The position numbers and the translations under genes are program-made. Shown here piece after piece: positions 23,718 to 34,726 of a stretch of 64,000 nt of DNA; the first letter of the stretch is position 1; each line of letters opens with the position of its first letter. Origin of the DNA: Brevibacillus antibioticus (GTDB lineage Bacteria; Bacillota; Bacilli; Brevibacillales; Brevibacillaceae); assembly GCF_005217615.1 (NCBI RefSeq), contig NZ_SZNK01000001.1, positions 1,383,501 to 1,447,500 of the forward strand, given 5' to 3'. Below the pieces are notes generated by a model. The model did not search any database. It was not told where the DNA came from and was given only the letters and a program-made list of their open reading frames with translations.

Positions 23718-24083
23718 ATGGCGTGGATAGCTGTGGCGGTTGGAGGAGCAGTTGGCTCACTTTTGCGCTACGTATTGTCTTTGCTCGCGAATCAGCCGGG
23801 ATGGCCGTGGGGAACCTGGATCGCCAATGTTTGTGGATCTTTGATCATCGGCATCTTGTTCGTGCTGGGGAAAGAACGTGGCTTTTTATCTCCGACACTC
23901 TATCTCTTATTTGCAACGGGTGTCATGGGAGGATTTACGACTTTCTCTAGCTTCTCCTTGGAAGTGGTCTCTTTTTGGGGAGAAGGCCACTTGTTACGTG
24001 GCACTTTGTACGCTCTTCTCAGTTTGGGAGTCGGTTTACTTTCTTGTGCGGTTGGAATTTGGCTGGCTAGGCAATGGTCCTGA
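23718..24083 (+). CDS. crcB: Fluoride exporter CrcB/Fluc
   Basis: The 121 residues form four membrane helices and carry the Fluc signatures GGAVGSLLRY, GTWIANVCGSLIIGIL and GVMGGFTTFSSFSLE (the Phe box and Na+ site region). The protein lets fluoride leave the cell as a dual-topology dimer. Many Bacillota have two neighbouring copies; only one is here. No fluoride riboswitch is obvious in the 100 bases before it. GGGAGGG precedes the ATG. Confidence 0.92.
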   Translation: MAWIAVAVGGAVGSLLRYVLSLLANQPGWPWGTWIANVCGSLIIGILFVLGKERGFLSPTLYLLFATGVMGGFTTFSSFSLEVVSFWGEGHLLRGTLYALLSLGVGLLSCAVGIWLARQWS

Positions 24084-24121
24084 TACTTGCAATGACACGA
24101 TACATGTGAGGGGGAATGAAG

Positions 24122-26371
24122 ATGAGTACACAGCATCGTGATTATGAATTGGAACAAAAAAAACTGGATGAAACCATTTCAGCGATCGACGAAGAAATGG
24201 AGCAGCTTCGCAATGAGATTCGCGAGGCAACAGATGACTATGTGAAACAGGTCGTTAACTATAAAAAGGCAAAGGATTTGACCTATCTTGAAGATCAGGG
24301 GCGAGAGAAGCCTTATTTCGGCAGAGTAGATTTCTTGAAAGATGAAATCTACGAGCTGGATCAGGTCTACATAGGAAAACGCGGAATTGTACGCAGCGAT
24401 ACATTTGATTCTGTCGTCGTGGATTGGCGCGCGCCTATCGCCAGTCTTTATTATTCCGGAGAGAGCAAAGAAGCGTTTTACCGGATGGGACGCGAGATCG
24501 TGCGTGGTGAAGTTCGATTAAAGCGTAATTTTGCGATCGAAGACGGGAAGATCGTCGGCATTTATGATGGAGCGGTAAAAGAAACGATTAACCGCGAAAT
24601 GGGGCATCCTGACGAGTTCTTGCAAGAGGGCTTCATTGATGAATTTTTGGCAGCCAATCTGAATCAGGCGAACGATAGCAGGTTAAAAGACATCGTCGCT
24701 ACGATTCAATCCGAGCAGAATGATATTATCCGGGCGGAAAAAGAACGGCCTATTGTTGTGCAAGGAGTAGCGGGGAGCGGAAAAACGACCATTGCGCTGC
24801 ACCGACTCTCCTATTTGATTTACAACTACCAGGATTCCATGATGTCCAAAAAATTTATGGTGTTTGCACCAAACCGGATGTTTCTTACCTATATATCCGA
24901 GGTTTTACCTGAGTTGGGAGTCGATGACGTTCAACAGTCTACCTTTGTAGACTGGGCAGCGCGTCTTGTGAAGCCTCTGCTGCCAAAGGGATGGAGAATC
25001 GTGAGTCCCGATAAGCCTCTTCAATTGTTCTTCGAAGAGGGGCAGGATGAGCGCCAGCAAGAAATGACGCGAAACAGGCTTCGTTTCAAAGGATCGCTCG
25101 CTTGTCGGGAGGCGCTGGAGCAATACATTCGGCATATCGTCGAAACAAGAATCCCTTTTAAGAAGCTCAGCTTTTTATACAACAAAACGAAGCAAGTCTT
25201 TTCCATTCCGGGTGATTTTATTCGCCAATGCTTCTTGGAGCAATTCGGAAATATGCCGTATCATCGACGGGTAGAAGCGCTTCGCAAGCATTTGAAACAA
25301 GAAATGAACAAGCAATTGTTTGCCCATTTGCGAGAGCGAAAAGTAGATTTGGACAAAGAAGGCTTGTACAAATTCGAGAAAATGCTGGAGCAAATACTGG
25401 ATACGTACCTGACTTCGTTTCCAAGACTGGAAATCTTCACAGCTTATCGCGAGTTGATTGCTGACGAGGAATTGCTGCGCAAGCTCGTCCCTGCTGATAT
25501 TTCAGACGAAGTTGTGCGTGATGTGACTCAGTCAAGTGCGGCGCTGCTTTCAGAGGAGAGATTGGAGCCGGAAGATATCGCGCCGTTGCTATACTTGCAG
25601 CATATTGTTGAAGGAATGAATAAAGCAGAGCATTTTGATCATACGGTTGTGGATGAAGCACAAGACTTGAGTGCGCTAGAAATAGCCGTTATAGCATTGG
25701 CAACCAAGCGAAACTCACTAACGATCGTGGGAGATATTGCGCAAGGCATTCATAGCTACCGGGGGATTCATGCCTGGGAAGAGTTGACGAAGGGGATTTT
25801 TGAAAAGCTGTTTCCTTCCTATTATACGTTGTCGCAAAGCTATCGTTCGACCATTGAGATCATGCGCTGTGCCAATGAAGTGTTGCGGCAAATTGAATTG
25901 CCCGAGACGGTATTGGCAAAACCGGTTTTGCGCCATGGTGATAAACCGATCATGGTCAAGACTCGTTCACGAGCGCAACTGTGGGAGGACATCTCTTCGC
26001 GTGTGGCTGCCTACCAATCGGAAGGCTTCAAAACGATTGCGATCGTAGCGAAAACCATTCAAGCGAGTAAAAAAGCACATAAATGCCTGCAAGACAAAAT
26101 AGCTGATTTGACCCTGTTAGGCACCAAAGATAACCAATTTCCAGGTGGCGTAACCATCATGCCTGCTTTTTTAACGAAAGGCTTGCAGTTCGATGTGGTC
26201 ATCATACTGGATGTGGACGCCTATCAAAATAATGAATGGGACGCAAAACTATTGTATGTCGCGATGACGCGTCCGGTCCATCGGCTTATAATGACGCAGG
26301 TTGACGGCGTTTCTTCACCGTTGCTGAAAGATTTACGGACTGAGCAGTACACCATGGCGACCGACGAGTAA
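24122..26371 (+). CDS. helD: HelD, RNA polymerase-recycling helicase-like ATPase
   Basis: The 749-residue protein is a HelD-type UvrD/Rep-like ATPase: an N-terminal coiled-coil arm (residues about 5-60, DETISAIDEEMEQLRNEI), a linker with VDWRAPIASLYY, Walker A GVAGSGKTTIALHR near 215-228, motif II VVDEAQDLSALEI, motif III VGDIAQGI and motif VI VAMTRPVHRL. HelD enters the RNA polymerase channels, removes nucleic acids and frees stalled polymerase. The second of two ATG codons (24122) is used, because GAGGGGG lies only one base before the first. Confidence 0.9.
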   Translation: MSTQHRDYELEQKKLDETISAIDEEMEQLRNEIREATDDYVKQVVNYKKAKDLTYLEDQGREKPYFGRVDFLKDEIYELDQVYIGKRGIVRSDTFDSVVVDWRAPIASLYYSGESKEAFYRMGREIVRGEVRLKRNFAIEDGKIVGIYDGAVKETINREMGHPDEFLQEGFIDEFLAANLNQANDSRLKDIVATIQSEQNDIIRAEKERPIVVQGVAGSGKTTIALHRLSYLIYNYQDSMMSKKFMVFAPNRMFLTYISEVLPELGVDDVQQSTFVDWAARLVKPLLPKGWRIVSPDKPLQLFFEEGQDERQQEMTRNRLRFKGSLACREALEQYIRHIVETRIPFKKLSFLYNKTKQVFSIPGDFIRQCFLEQFGNMPYHRRVEALRKHLKQEMNKQLFAHLRERKVDLDKEGLYKFEKMLEQILDTYLTSFPRLEIFTAYRELIADEELLRKLVPADISDEVVRDVTQSSAALLSEERLEPEDIAPLLYLQHIVEGMNKAEHFDHTVVDEAQDLSALEIAVIALATKRNSLTIVGDIAQGIHSYRGIHAWEELTKGIFEKLFPSYYTLSQSYRSTIEIMRCANEVLRQIELPETVLAKPVLRHGDKPIMVKTRSRAQLWEDISSRVAAYQSEGFKTIAIVAKTIQASKKAHKCLQDKIADLTLLGTKDNQFPGGVTIMPAFLTKGLQFDVVIILDVDAYQNNEWDAKLLYVAMTRPVHRLIMTQVDGVSSPLLKDLRTEQYTMATDE

Positions 26372-26388
26372 GAATCTACTCATCAAAG

Positions 26389-26420
26389 AAACCCTCTGCC
26401 TGTAAAAAAGCAGAGGGTTT
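26389..26420. terminator. Bidirectional terminator
   Basis: Stems AAACCCTCTGC and GCAGAGGGTTT around CTGTAAAAAA. Serves helD and the leftward HesB-like gene. Confidence 0.85.
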
Positions 26421-26433
26421 ATCTGTATCATGC

Positions 26434-26736
26434 TTAGTGGTCGCCTGTGTTACCTTTAGAAGGGTTGGTAATCACAAAACCTTCTTCCGGCAAGAAAAGG
26501 TAATCAATGATGATGCCATCCAGCAATGGCTCATCCTTTTTCACGATCACATCGATCTCTTTGTCTGTCGAGATCACAACATCTTCTTCTGTTGGCTTGT
26601 CCAGAGCGAGTCCGTAGTGTGCATGATCACCGTGAGCGTGAGTAATATAAACGCGCAGTTTCAATTCTTTGTCTTCTTCTGCCTCGATGATTGGAGTCAA
26701 TTGTTTGGCAGCGTTACGAGTGATTTTTAGTTTCAC
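26434..26736 (-). CDS. HesB/IscA-like protein without cysteines
   Basis: The 100 residues have the A-type Fe-S scaffold fold: MKLKITRNAAKQLTPIIEAE, LKLRVYITHAHGDHAHYGLAL, and KKDEPLLDGIIIDYLFLPEEGFVITNP. The three conserved Cys of IscA/SufA (one after the GGC region, two in the C-terminal CGCG) are all absent; the tail is NPSKGNTGDH. Two HxH-like motifs (HAHGDHAH) could bind metal instead. Start is a GTG after TAGGGGATT. It probably does not carry a normal Fe-S cluster. Confidence 0.8.
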   Translation of the reverse strand: MKLKITRNAAKQLTPIIEAEEDKELKLRVYITHAHGDHAHYGLALDKPTEEDVVISTDKEIDVIVKKDEPLLDGIIIDYLFLPEEGFVITNPSKGNTGDH

Positions 26737-26861
26737 AGGTCAAATCCCCTAACTGTATGTAAGTTACCCCTCCATCTTAGCAAGAGGGAAATCAGGATGC
26801 AATGTTGAAAGTGTTACGATATGTCTAGAAAATGACAACACCGTGGAAGGAGAAGTCATCT

Positions 26862-27887
26862 ATGAAAATCGATTTGCGCAGCGATACCGTTACGAAACCA
26901 ACCGAGGAGATGCTTCGAGCAATGGCGGAAGCGGAGGTTGGTGATGATGTTTATAGAGAGGACCCAACTGCCAATCGTTTGGAAACGATCGCGGCTGAAA
27001 TACTCGGAAAGGAAGCTGCCCTGTTCGTAACAAGCGGCACGCAAGGCAATCAGGTCGCTGTTTTGACGCATTGTGTCAACGGAGACGAGGTCATTGCGGA
27101 AGCGGATTCGCACATTTTTTACTATGAAGGCGGCGCTATGTCGGCATTGGCAGGGGTGCAAACACGGACGCTGGTTGGAGAACGTGGTGCTTTGCGTGCA
27201 GAAGAGGTAGAGAAGGCGATTCGGGGCAACAATATCCATTTTCCACGCACAAAATTGATCTGTCTCGAAAATACACATAATCGCGCTGGCGGGGCGGTAA
27301 TCTCTGTCGCGCAAATGAAGAGTGTCTATAATATCGCACAAAAACACGGTATTCCCGTTCATTTGGATGGTGCTCGCCTCTTCAATGCGGCTGTGGCCCA
27401 AGGTGTTGCAGTCAGTGAGCTAAGCGCTTTTGCCGATACTGTTCAGATTTGCTTGTCAAAAGGACTGAGTGCTCCAGTTGGTTCCATTTTGGCTGGAGAT
27501 CGTGCTTTTATCGAAGAAGCGAGATGGTGGAGAAAAAAGTTAGGAGGCGGGCTGCGTCAGGTAGGGTATTTGGCAGCACCGGGTATCATCGCTCTCACAC
27601 AGATGACCGGACGATTGGCAGAAGACCATGACAGGGCACAGCAATTGGCAAAAGGCTTGCGCCAGCTATCACTTCAGGTCGAGCAAGTTGAGACGAATAT
27701 CGTGCTGGTGAATACGGGCTCGATTGGACTAACAGCTGTTGCCTTATTAGAACGCTTGGAGGAAAAAGGAGTGCTCGCTGTTGATTTTGACGAGTACGTC
27801 ATTCGCTTTACGACGCATCGACACATCAGCGATCAACATATCAAGACCGTTTTGGAAGCAGTCGAGCAATTATTGGAAACGGTGTAA
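26862..27887 (+). CDS. ltaE: Low-specificity L-threonine aldolase
   Basis: The 341 residues follow the fold-type I aldolase family: IDLRSDTVTKPTEEM at the start, GDDVYREDPT, the cofactor-stacking region TSGTQGNQVA, VHLDGARLFNAAV with the Asp that binds PLP, and the Schiff-base Lys near residue 200 in CLSKGLSAPVGS. It splits L-threonine to glycine and acetaldehyde. AAGGAGAAG precedes ATG 26862. It stands alone with a terminator. Confidence 0.93.
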   Translation: MKIDLRSDTVTKPTEEMLRAMAEAEVGDDVYREDPTANRLETIAAEILGKEAALFVTSGTQGNQVAVLTHCVNGDEVIAEADSHIFYYEGGAMSALAGVQTRTLVGERGALRAEEVEKAIRGNNIHFPRTKLICLENTHNRAGGAVISVAQMKSVYNIAQKHGIPVHLDGARLFNAAVAQGVAVSELSAFADTVQICLSKGLSAPVGSILAGDRAFIEEARWWRKKLGGGLRQVGYLAAPGIIALTQMTGRLAEDHDRAQQLAKGLRQLSLQVEQVETNIVLVNTGSIGLTAVALLERLEEKGVLAVDFDEYVIRFTTHRHISDQHIKTVLEAVEQLLETV

Positions 27888-27904
27888 TGGTTTCAACCGC
27901 TTGT

Positions 27905-27934
27905 AACCAGTCGAAGGAAAGACTGGTTTTTTCT
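27905..27934 (+). terminator. Terminator of ltaE
   Basis: AACCAGTC and GACTGGTT around GAAGGAAA, then TTTTCTTTAT. Confidence 0.85.
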
Positions 27935-28116
27935 TTATATCAACATTAAATTCAAAATAATTAGACAATTTGTACAAAACAAGAGTCTTTACACGATCTG
28001 TTTTTCGCCATATCGTCTGATTTGTTTCGTCTACACTTACGCTATCATGGTAGTGTGATAAAGCGAAAGCGCTTACTGCTGTATGGAATCGAATGGAATC
28101 AAGGGGGATGGTCTCA

Positions 28117-29760
28117 ATGAGAAAGAGGATGAGCTTCATTTTGAGTTGCTTCTTGATGCTTCAAGTTTTAGCGGGATGTAGTACAAGTGAAACGACGGGA
28201 ACGAACAAACCGAATGATCAGGCATCTCAACCAGTGCAGCCAACAGGAAAAGAAATGGTATTGAATTGGAATGCAGACGGTGGTGAGCCTCCGACAGCAG
28301 ATCCCGGACTTGCTTCCGATGGCACTTCCTTTGATGTCATTACTGCCTGTTTTGAAGGATTGACTCGCTATGGTCCGGATGGGAAAATAGGCAATGCAAT
28401 TGCTGACAGTTATACGGTATCCGAGGATTTGACGACGTACACGTTCAAATTGAAGTCGAATGCGCTATGGAGCAACGGAGATTCGGTAACCGCCCATGAT
28501 TTTGAGTTCGCCTGGAAAAGAAATCTCGATCCGAAGACAGCATCCGAATATGCCTATATGCTTTATTTCATTAAAGGAGCAGAGGAATTCAACACAGGGA
28601 AAGGATCGCACGAGGACGTAGGGGTCAAAGCGATAGACGACTTTACACTAGAGGTCAAGCTTAATTCACCAGCTCCGTTTTTTTACGAGCTGACAGCTTT
28701 CCCGACATTGTTTCCTTTACATAAAAAGACCTTGGAGGCACAACCGGATTGGGCAGCGTCTCCAGATAACTACGTAGGCAACGGCCCGTTCAAAATGGAG
28801 CTGTGGGAGCATAAAAACAAATTAGTTCTTGTGAAAAACGAGAAGTATCATGACAAAAATGCCGTGAAACTCGACAAGATCGTCTGGAGCATGATTACCG
28901 ATACGAACACTGCGCAAGCGTTGTTTGATTCTGGTGATTTGGATTGGGGAGGGCATCCAAGCTACGTGTTGCCCGTCGACGTGATCCCCGCGTTGCAAGA
29001 GGAAGGAAAAATCGTAATGGCGCCGTATCCGAATACAGTTGCCGTCACTTTTAATACAACCAAGCCCCCTTTTACGAATAAAAAGATTCGACAAGCCTTC
29101 TCGTATTCGATCCAACGGCAGCCTCTCGTAGACGGAATCGTGCAGACAGGGGTGCCAGCGGCTTTTGCATGGGTTCCGCCCTCTATGCAACTGAGTGGAA
29201 ATGACTATTTTAAAGAGGATGTAGACAAAGCCAAACAGTTATTGGCGGAAGGGCTAAAGGAGCTGGGTCTTTCAACGATGCCTGAAGTGACTTACACGTA
29301 TGGATCAGGTGACGATCGTCAGAAAAAGCTGGCTGAAGCTCTTCAGGATCAATGGAAAAGAAGCCTTGGTGTAGATGTGAAAATCAGTGGATTGGAGGAA
29401 AAAGTTTTTTTACAAAACAAGCGCTCCAAAAACTATCAGTTTGCCTACCGAAATTGGGGTGCTGATTTTAACGACCCCATCAATTTCTTGGAAATTTTCA
29501 AGGACAAAACAGTGGGGACAAACGACGCTGCTTGGGAAAACGACAGATACCGAGAGCTAATCGTCCAGAGTTACTTGGAAAAAGACCCGACGAAGCGTAA
29601 TGCGATCATGCGTGAGGCAGAGACCATCTTAATGGAGGAAACGCCGATTGCTCCTGTGTATTATGGCGCAAGACCGTATATAAGAAATGACAAAGTCAAA
29701 GGATTTTTGATCAACCCGTTTGGCGGTAGAGATTTTAAGTATACAACCATCGAACAATAA
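28117..29760 (+). CDS. Oligopeptide ABC transporter substrate-binding lipoprotein
   Basis: The 547 residues are an SBP_bac_5 protein: lipobox VLAGC with Cys21, then LNWNADGGEPPTADPGLA, the family signature VSEDLTTYTFKLKSNALWSNGD near residue 112-133, DFEFAWKRNLDP and a C-terminus with NPFGGRDFKYTTI. It captures peptides for an Opp/Dpp-type importer. The permease and ATPase genes are not here, so it is an orphan. AAGGGGGATGG precedes ATG 28117. Confidence 0.92.
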   Translation: MRKRMSFILSCFLMLQVLAGCSTSETTGTNKPNDQASQPVQPTGKEMVLNWNADGGEPPTADPGLASDGTSFDVITACFEGLTRYGPDGKIGNAIADSYTVSEDLTTYTFKLKSNALWSNGDSVTAHDFEFAWKRNLDPKTASEYAYMLYFIKGAEEFNTGKGSHEDVGVKAIDDFTLEVKLNSPAPFFYELTAFPTLFPLHKKTLEAQPDWAASPDNYVGNGPFKMELWEHKNKLVLVKNEKYHDKNAVKLDKIVWSMITDTNTAQALFDSGDLDWGGHPSYVLPVDVIPALQEEGKIVMAPYPNTVAVTFNTTKPPFTNKKIRQAFSYSIQRQPLVDGIVQTGVPAAFAWVPPSMQLSGNDYFKEDVDKAKQLLAEGLKELGLSTMPEVTYTYGSGDDRQKKLAEALQDQWKRSLGVDVKISGLEEKVFLQNKRSKNYQFAYRNWGADFNDPINFLEIFKDKTVGTNDAAWENDRYRELIVQSYLEKDPTKRNAIMREAETILMEETPIAPVYYGARPYIRNDKVKGFLINPFGGRDFKYTTIEQ

Positions 29761-29762
29761 AA

Positions 29763-29809
29763 AGAGTCTTGCCGAGCCCAGAAACTTGGAGAGCGGCAAG
29801 ACTTTTTTT
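29763..29809 (+). terminator. Terminator after the peptide-binding protein gene
   Basis: AGAGTCTTGCCG and CGGCAAGACTTTTT around a 17-base middle; seven T follow. Confidence 0.88.
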
Positions 29810-29898
29810 GGTTCCATTCGGTTGACTCACTTGTGTGTAATTCAGACCTGCCAATGAAATACTATAGCTATCCAACATAGGGGAAAAGAGGGATGGAT

Positions 29899-30090
29899 AT
29901 GATCTCGGCTACAGAGCGAGAACGCATTATCAATCAAATGAAACGGGATGAGAGCAAGATTGTCAATATCGTCCTAAACGATTCTAATCAGGTTGCAGGC
30001 GAAATTGAAAAAGCCAACCACCAAGGCATCTTCCTGGTGGATGGCCGGTACTACGGGTACGAGGACATCAAAGAAATCAATGGCTCGTAA
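29899..30090 (+). CDS. Small hypothetical protein, 63 residues
   Basis: MISATERERIINQMKRDESK is helical and charged, followed by two strands with turn (GIFLVDGRYYGYEDIKEI). The GAGGG sits directly before the first ATG (29893), so the second, at 29899, is favoured. Family unknown. It is convergent with the esterase gene. Confidence 0.65.
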   Translation: MISATERERIINQMKRDESKIVNIVLNDSNQVAGEIEKANHQGIFLVDGRYYGYEDIKEINGS

Positions 30091-30093
30091 TGG

Positions 30094-30828
30094 TTACAGA
30101 CGGGGAGGGGGGAAGAAGTAGCGCAAGGCATCTGGCAGCTCTTTTTGCCACAACCCCCAGACGTGATTCCCTGGTTTTTCTCGATAGGACAAGGTTGCTT
30201 GCTTGTCCTCAAGAATCTGTTTTGCCTGGCGATTCCATTGTACGAAATCGAAGGTACCCGCACTTGTTTCTACAGCAGTCTCATCGAGGCCAACGACCAT
30301 CCAGATTCGCAGCCAGGATAGACTCTCCTGATTCAAAAGCGGATCGAGTGTCGTTTGGAAAAACGCCCCCGACAGTGCGAGTACTTGTGGAAAGAGATCG
30401 GGGTTTTCCAATGCGAGATGCAAAGAAACGGTCCCACCCAAAGAGTCTCCTGCCAGCACACGTGAAGCAGGATCACGGCGTACAGGATAGCGTTCCTCTA
30501 TGTAAGGCAACAGCTCTTCAGTGAAAAATCGCTGATAGGCTGCGTTTCTCGACCCAGATGGAGAATACTCGCTCGTGCGTTTGTTGCGATCGACTGAAAC
30601 ACCGACAACGATGTAGGGTTCGATACCATCTTCAAGAATCAATTGATTGGAGATGGTCGCGATTCGCCCCATTGTAAAAAAGTCGTTCCCATCCTGGCAG
30701 TACACAACAGGGTAAGAAAGAAGCTCATTGTACCCCGGCGGTAGGTATACTTTGACCGAGCGGGGAGTGTCCACGTGGATGCTGGGCACTTCTTCTTTCA
30801 TGATGGTTCGCTTTACATAGTCAGACAT
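30094..30828 (-). CDS. Esterase-D-type alpha/beta hydrolase
   Basis: The 244 residues fit the PF00756 family: VKVYLPPGYNELLSYPVVYCQDG, the nucleophile Ser in AGDSLGG, acid in GLDET and His in GNHVWGLW. Members include siderophore esterases (BesA/Fes/IroE) and acyl-ester hydrolases. The nearest suggested role is siderophore or acyl ester cleavage, but the site gives no proof. GGGAGTG precedes the start. Confidence 0.85.
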   Translation of the reverse strand: MSDYVKRTIMKEEVPSIHVDTPRSVKVYLPPGYNELLSYPVVYCQDGNDFFTMGRIATISNQLILEDGIEPYIVVGVSVDRNKRTSEYSPSGSRNAAYQRFFTEELLPYIEERYPVRRDPASRVLAGDSLGGTVSLHLALENPDLFPQVLALSGAFFQTTLDPLLNQESLSWLRIWMVVGLDETAVETSAGTFDFVQWNRQAKQILEDKQATLSYREKPGNHVWGLWQKELPDALRYFFPPPRL

Positions 30829-32242
<1,414 letters not shown>

Positions 32243-32245
32243 GCC

Positions 32246-33226
32246 ATGGCACAAATGACAATGGTTCAAGCCATTACGGATGCAATGCGCGTAGAGTTGA
32301 AGCGCGATGAAACCGTTCTTGTCTTCGGTGAAGACGTAGGTAACAACGGCGGGGTGTTCCGTGCAACAGAAGGTCTGCAAGCTGAGTTCGGCGAGCAGCG
32401 TGTATTCGATACACCACTTGCTGAGTCCGGAATCGGCGGTTTGGCTGTCGGTCTTTCCATCAACGGCTTCCGTCCAGTAGCAGAAATTCAGTTCTTCGGT
32501 TTCGTATTTGAAACGTTTGATGCTGTAGCATCCCAATCTTCCCGTATGCGCTACCGTTCCGGTGGTCGCTTCACGAGCCCAATTACATTCCGCTCCCCAT
32601 TTGGTGGCGGTGTGAAAACGCCTGAGCTGCATGCTGACTCTTTGGAAGGCTTGATGCTGCAAACTCCGGGTCTGAAAGTGGTTATCCCTTCCAACCCGTA
32701 TGATGCAAAAGGACTGTTGATCGCAGCAATTCGCGACAACGATCCAGTTGTATTCCTCGAGCACATGAAGCTGTACCGTTCCTTCCGTCAAGAAGTTCCA
32801 GAAGGCGAGTACACGATTCCACTCGGCAAAGCAAACGTAGTAAAAGAAGGTAGCGATGTTACCATCATCACCTATGGTGCGATGGTGCATACCAGCCTGA
32901 AAGCAGCAGAAGAAATCGAGAAAGCGCGTGGAGCAAAAGTAGAAGTAATCGACCTGCGTACCATCAGCCCACTCGATATCGATACGATCGTGGCTTCTGT
33001 GAAGAAAACAAATCGTGCGATTGTGGTTCAAGAAGCACAAAAAACGTCTGGTGTTGCGGCAGAAATCATCACGCAAATCAACGAGCGTGCGATCCTGCAC
33101 CTCGAAGCACCAGTACTGCGTATTACAGCACCAGATACCGTTTACCCGTTTGCACAAGCAGAAGATGTATGGCTGCCTGACGTAAAACGCGTAGTAGATG
33201 GTCTGACTCAAGTCCTCGATTTTTAA
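32246..33226 (+). CDS. pdhB: Pyruvate dehydrogenase E1 beta subunit
   Basis: The 326 residues match E1-beta: [54 protein letters not shown], and the transketolase C-terminal domain with [15 protein letters not shown]. It completes the thiamine diphosphate site with PdhA. It begins three bases after the pdhA stop, its binding site (AAGGAG) lying in the end of pdhA. Confidence 0.97.
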   Translation: MAQMTMVQAITDAMRVELKRDETVLVFGEDVGNNGGVFRATEGLQAEFGEQRVFDTPLAESGIGGLAVGLSINGFRPVAEIQFFGFVFETFDAVASQSSRMRYRSGGRFTSPITFRSPFGGGVKTPELHADSLEGLMLQTPGLKVVIPSNPYDAKGLLIAAIRDNDPVVFLEHMKLYRSFRQEVPEGEYTIPLGKANVVKEGSDVTIITYGAMVHTSLKAAEEIEKARGAKVEVIDLRTISPLDIDTIVASVKKTNRAIVVQEAQKTSGVAAEIITQINERAILHLEAPVLRITAPDTVYPFAQAEDVWLPDVKRVVDGLTQVLDF

Positions 33227-33243
33227 TTGAGAAACGGACATAA

Positions 33244-33270
33244 TGGCGGAAAAGTTGAAAGCTTTCCGCC
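33244..33270 (+). terminator. Hairpin between pdhB and pdhC (possible attenuator or processing site)
   Basis: GGCGGAAAG and CTTTCCGCC form a perfect stem around TTGAAAG, followed by TTCTTTCTC. It could partly end transcription after pdhAB or stabilise the mRNA. Confidence 0.6.
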
Positions 33271-33331
33271 TTCTTTCTCACGATATAAGAACTAAAAATA
33301 AATGATAACTCTCTTTTAAGGAGGAGATACT

Positions 33332-34720
33332 GTGAGTCGTTTTACATTCAGACTCCCGGAGCTCGGCGAGGGTATCCATGAAGGCGAAATCGTCAAATGG
33401 CACGTACAGCCCGGAGATTCCGTAGAAGAAGACCAAGTCATCATGGAAGTACAAAATGACAAGGCGGTTGTAGAAGTACCGTCGCCTGTTAAAGGGAAAG
33501 TTATCGAGTTGAAAGTAACCGAGGGTACGGTTTCCGTAGTCGGCGATCCACTGATCGAGTTTGACGTAGAAGGCGAAATTCCGAACCTGCCAGACCATGG
33601 TCATGGCGATTCCCACGCTGCTGAAGCGGCACCAGCGCCACAAGCTGCAGACAAAATGGAGCCAGGCTGCGACATCGGTTCCCAAGTGAGCGCAAATGCG
33701 AACCAAGCACTGGAAACGCCAATGGCACAAGCAACTGCAACAGCAGTAGCGGCACCAATTGACCGTAAGCATGTGTTGGCTACGCCTTCCGTTCGCAAAT
33801 ACGCTCGTGAAAAAGGCGTTCAATTGGTTAACGTACCTGGTACAGGCAAATTGGGTCGCATCACACGCGAAGACGTAGATCGTTTTGCAGCTGGCGGAGT
33901 AGCACCAACTGCACAAGCAGCGGCAACTCCAGTAGCAACTGAGGCTCCTGCAGCAGCAGCTACAGGTGTAGCACAAGCAGCAGCGGCTCCAACAGTTCAC
34001 CACGCACCTACAGCAGGCGAGCTGGAAGAGCGCGTTCCGATGAAGGGTATGCGTAAAGCAATCGCGAAAGCAATGGTGAAATCCGCATACACTGCACCAC
34101 ACGTAACCATCTTCGACGAAGTGGATGTTACAGCTCTTGTCGCTATGCGTAAAGACGCGAAGCCACTTGCTGAAGAGCGTGGTGTGAAGCTGACTTACCT
34201 GCCTATGATCGTGAAAGCAGTTGTAGCTGGTCTGAAGAAATTCCCAGAACTCAACGCTTCTATCGACGATGAAAAACAAGAAATCATCTTTAAAAAGTAC
34301 TACAACATCGGTATCGCTACCTCGACAGAAGAAGGCTTGCTCGTTCCAGTTGTGAAATCCGCTGACAGCAAATCCATCTTCCAAATCGCAGGCGAAATCG
34401 GCGAGCTGGCGAAGAAAGCACGCGACCGCAAGGCGTCTGCTGACGAGTTGAAAGGTTCTACTTTCAGCATCACAAACATCGGTTCTGCGGGTGGTATGTT
34501 CTTCACGCCAATCATTAACTATCCAGAAGTAGCTATTCTGGGTGTTGGCCGCATTAGCGAAAAACCAGTTGTGAAAAACGGAGAAATCGTGGTAGGTCAA
34601 ATGTTGCACCTGTCCTTGAGCTTTGACCACCGCTTGGTTGATGGCGAACCTGCACAGCGTTTCGTCAACTACGTGAAGCAGCTCTTGGAAAACCCAACGC
34701 TGCTCGTCATGGAGGGATAA
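33332..34720 (+). CDS. pdhC: Dihydrolipoamide acetyltransferase (E2)
   Basis: The 462 residues contain a single N-terminal lipoyl domain (residues 1-78; lipoyl Lys in [10 protein letters not shown], near residue 43), Ala/Pro-rich flexible linkers, an E3/E1-binding domain ([14 protein letters not shown], near 148-185) and the catalytic domain, with active-site His433 and Asp437 in [10 protein letters not shown]. It forms the core of the complex. The start is a GTG with AAGGAGGAG eight bases before it. A 105-base gap after pdhB contains an imperfect hairpin (GGCGGAAAG...CTTTCCGCC, 33244-33270) that may be a processing or attenuation site. Confidence 0.96.
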   Translation: MSRFTFRLPELGEGIHEGEIVKWHVQPGDSVEEDQVIMEVQNDKAVVEVPSPVKGKVIELKVTEGTVSVVGDPLIEFDVEGEIPNLPDHGHGDSHAAEAAPAPQAADKMEPGCDIGSQVSANANQALETPMAQATATAVAAPIDRKHVLATPSVRKYAREKGVQLVNVPGTGKLGRITREDVDRFAAGGVAPTAQAAATPVATEAPAAAATGVAQAAAAPTVHHAPTAGELEERVPMKGMRKAIAKAMVKSAYTAPHVTIFDEVDVTALVAMRKDAKPLAEERGVKLTYLPMIVKAVVAGLKKFPELNASIDDEKQEIIFKKYYNIGIATSTEEGLLVPVVKSADSKSIFQIAGEIGELAKKARDRKASADELKGSTFSITNIGSAGGMFFTPIINYPEVAILGVGRISEKPVVKNGEIVVGQMLHLSLSFDHRLVDGEPAQRFVNYVKQLLENPTLLVMEG

Positions 34721-34726
34721 GAGACA

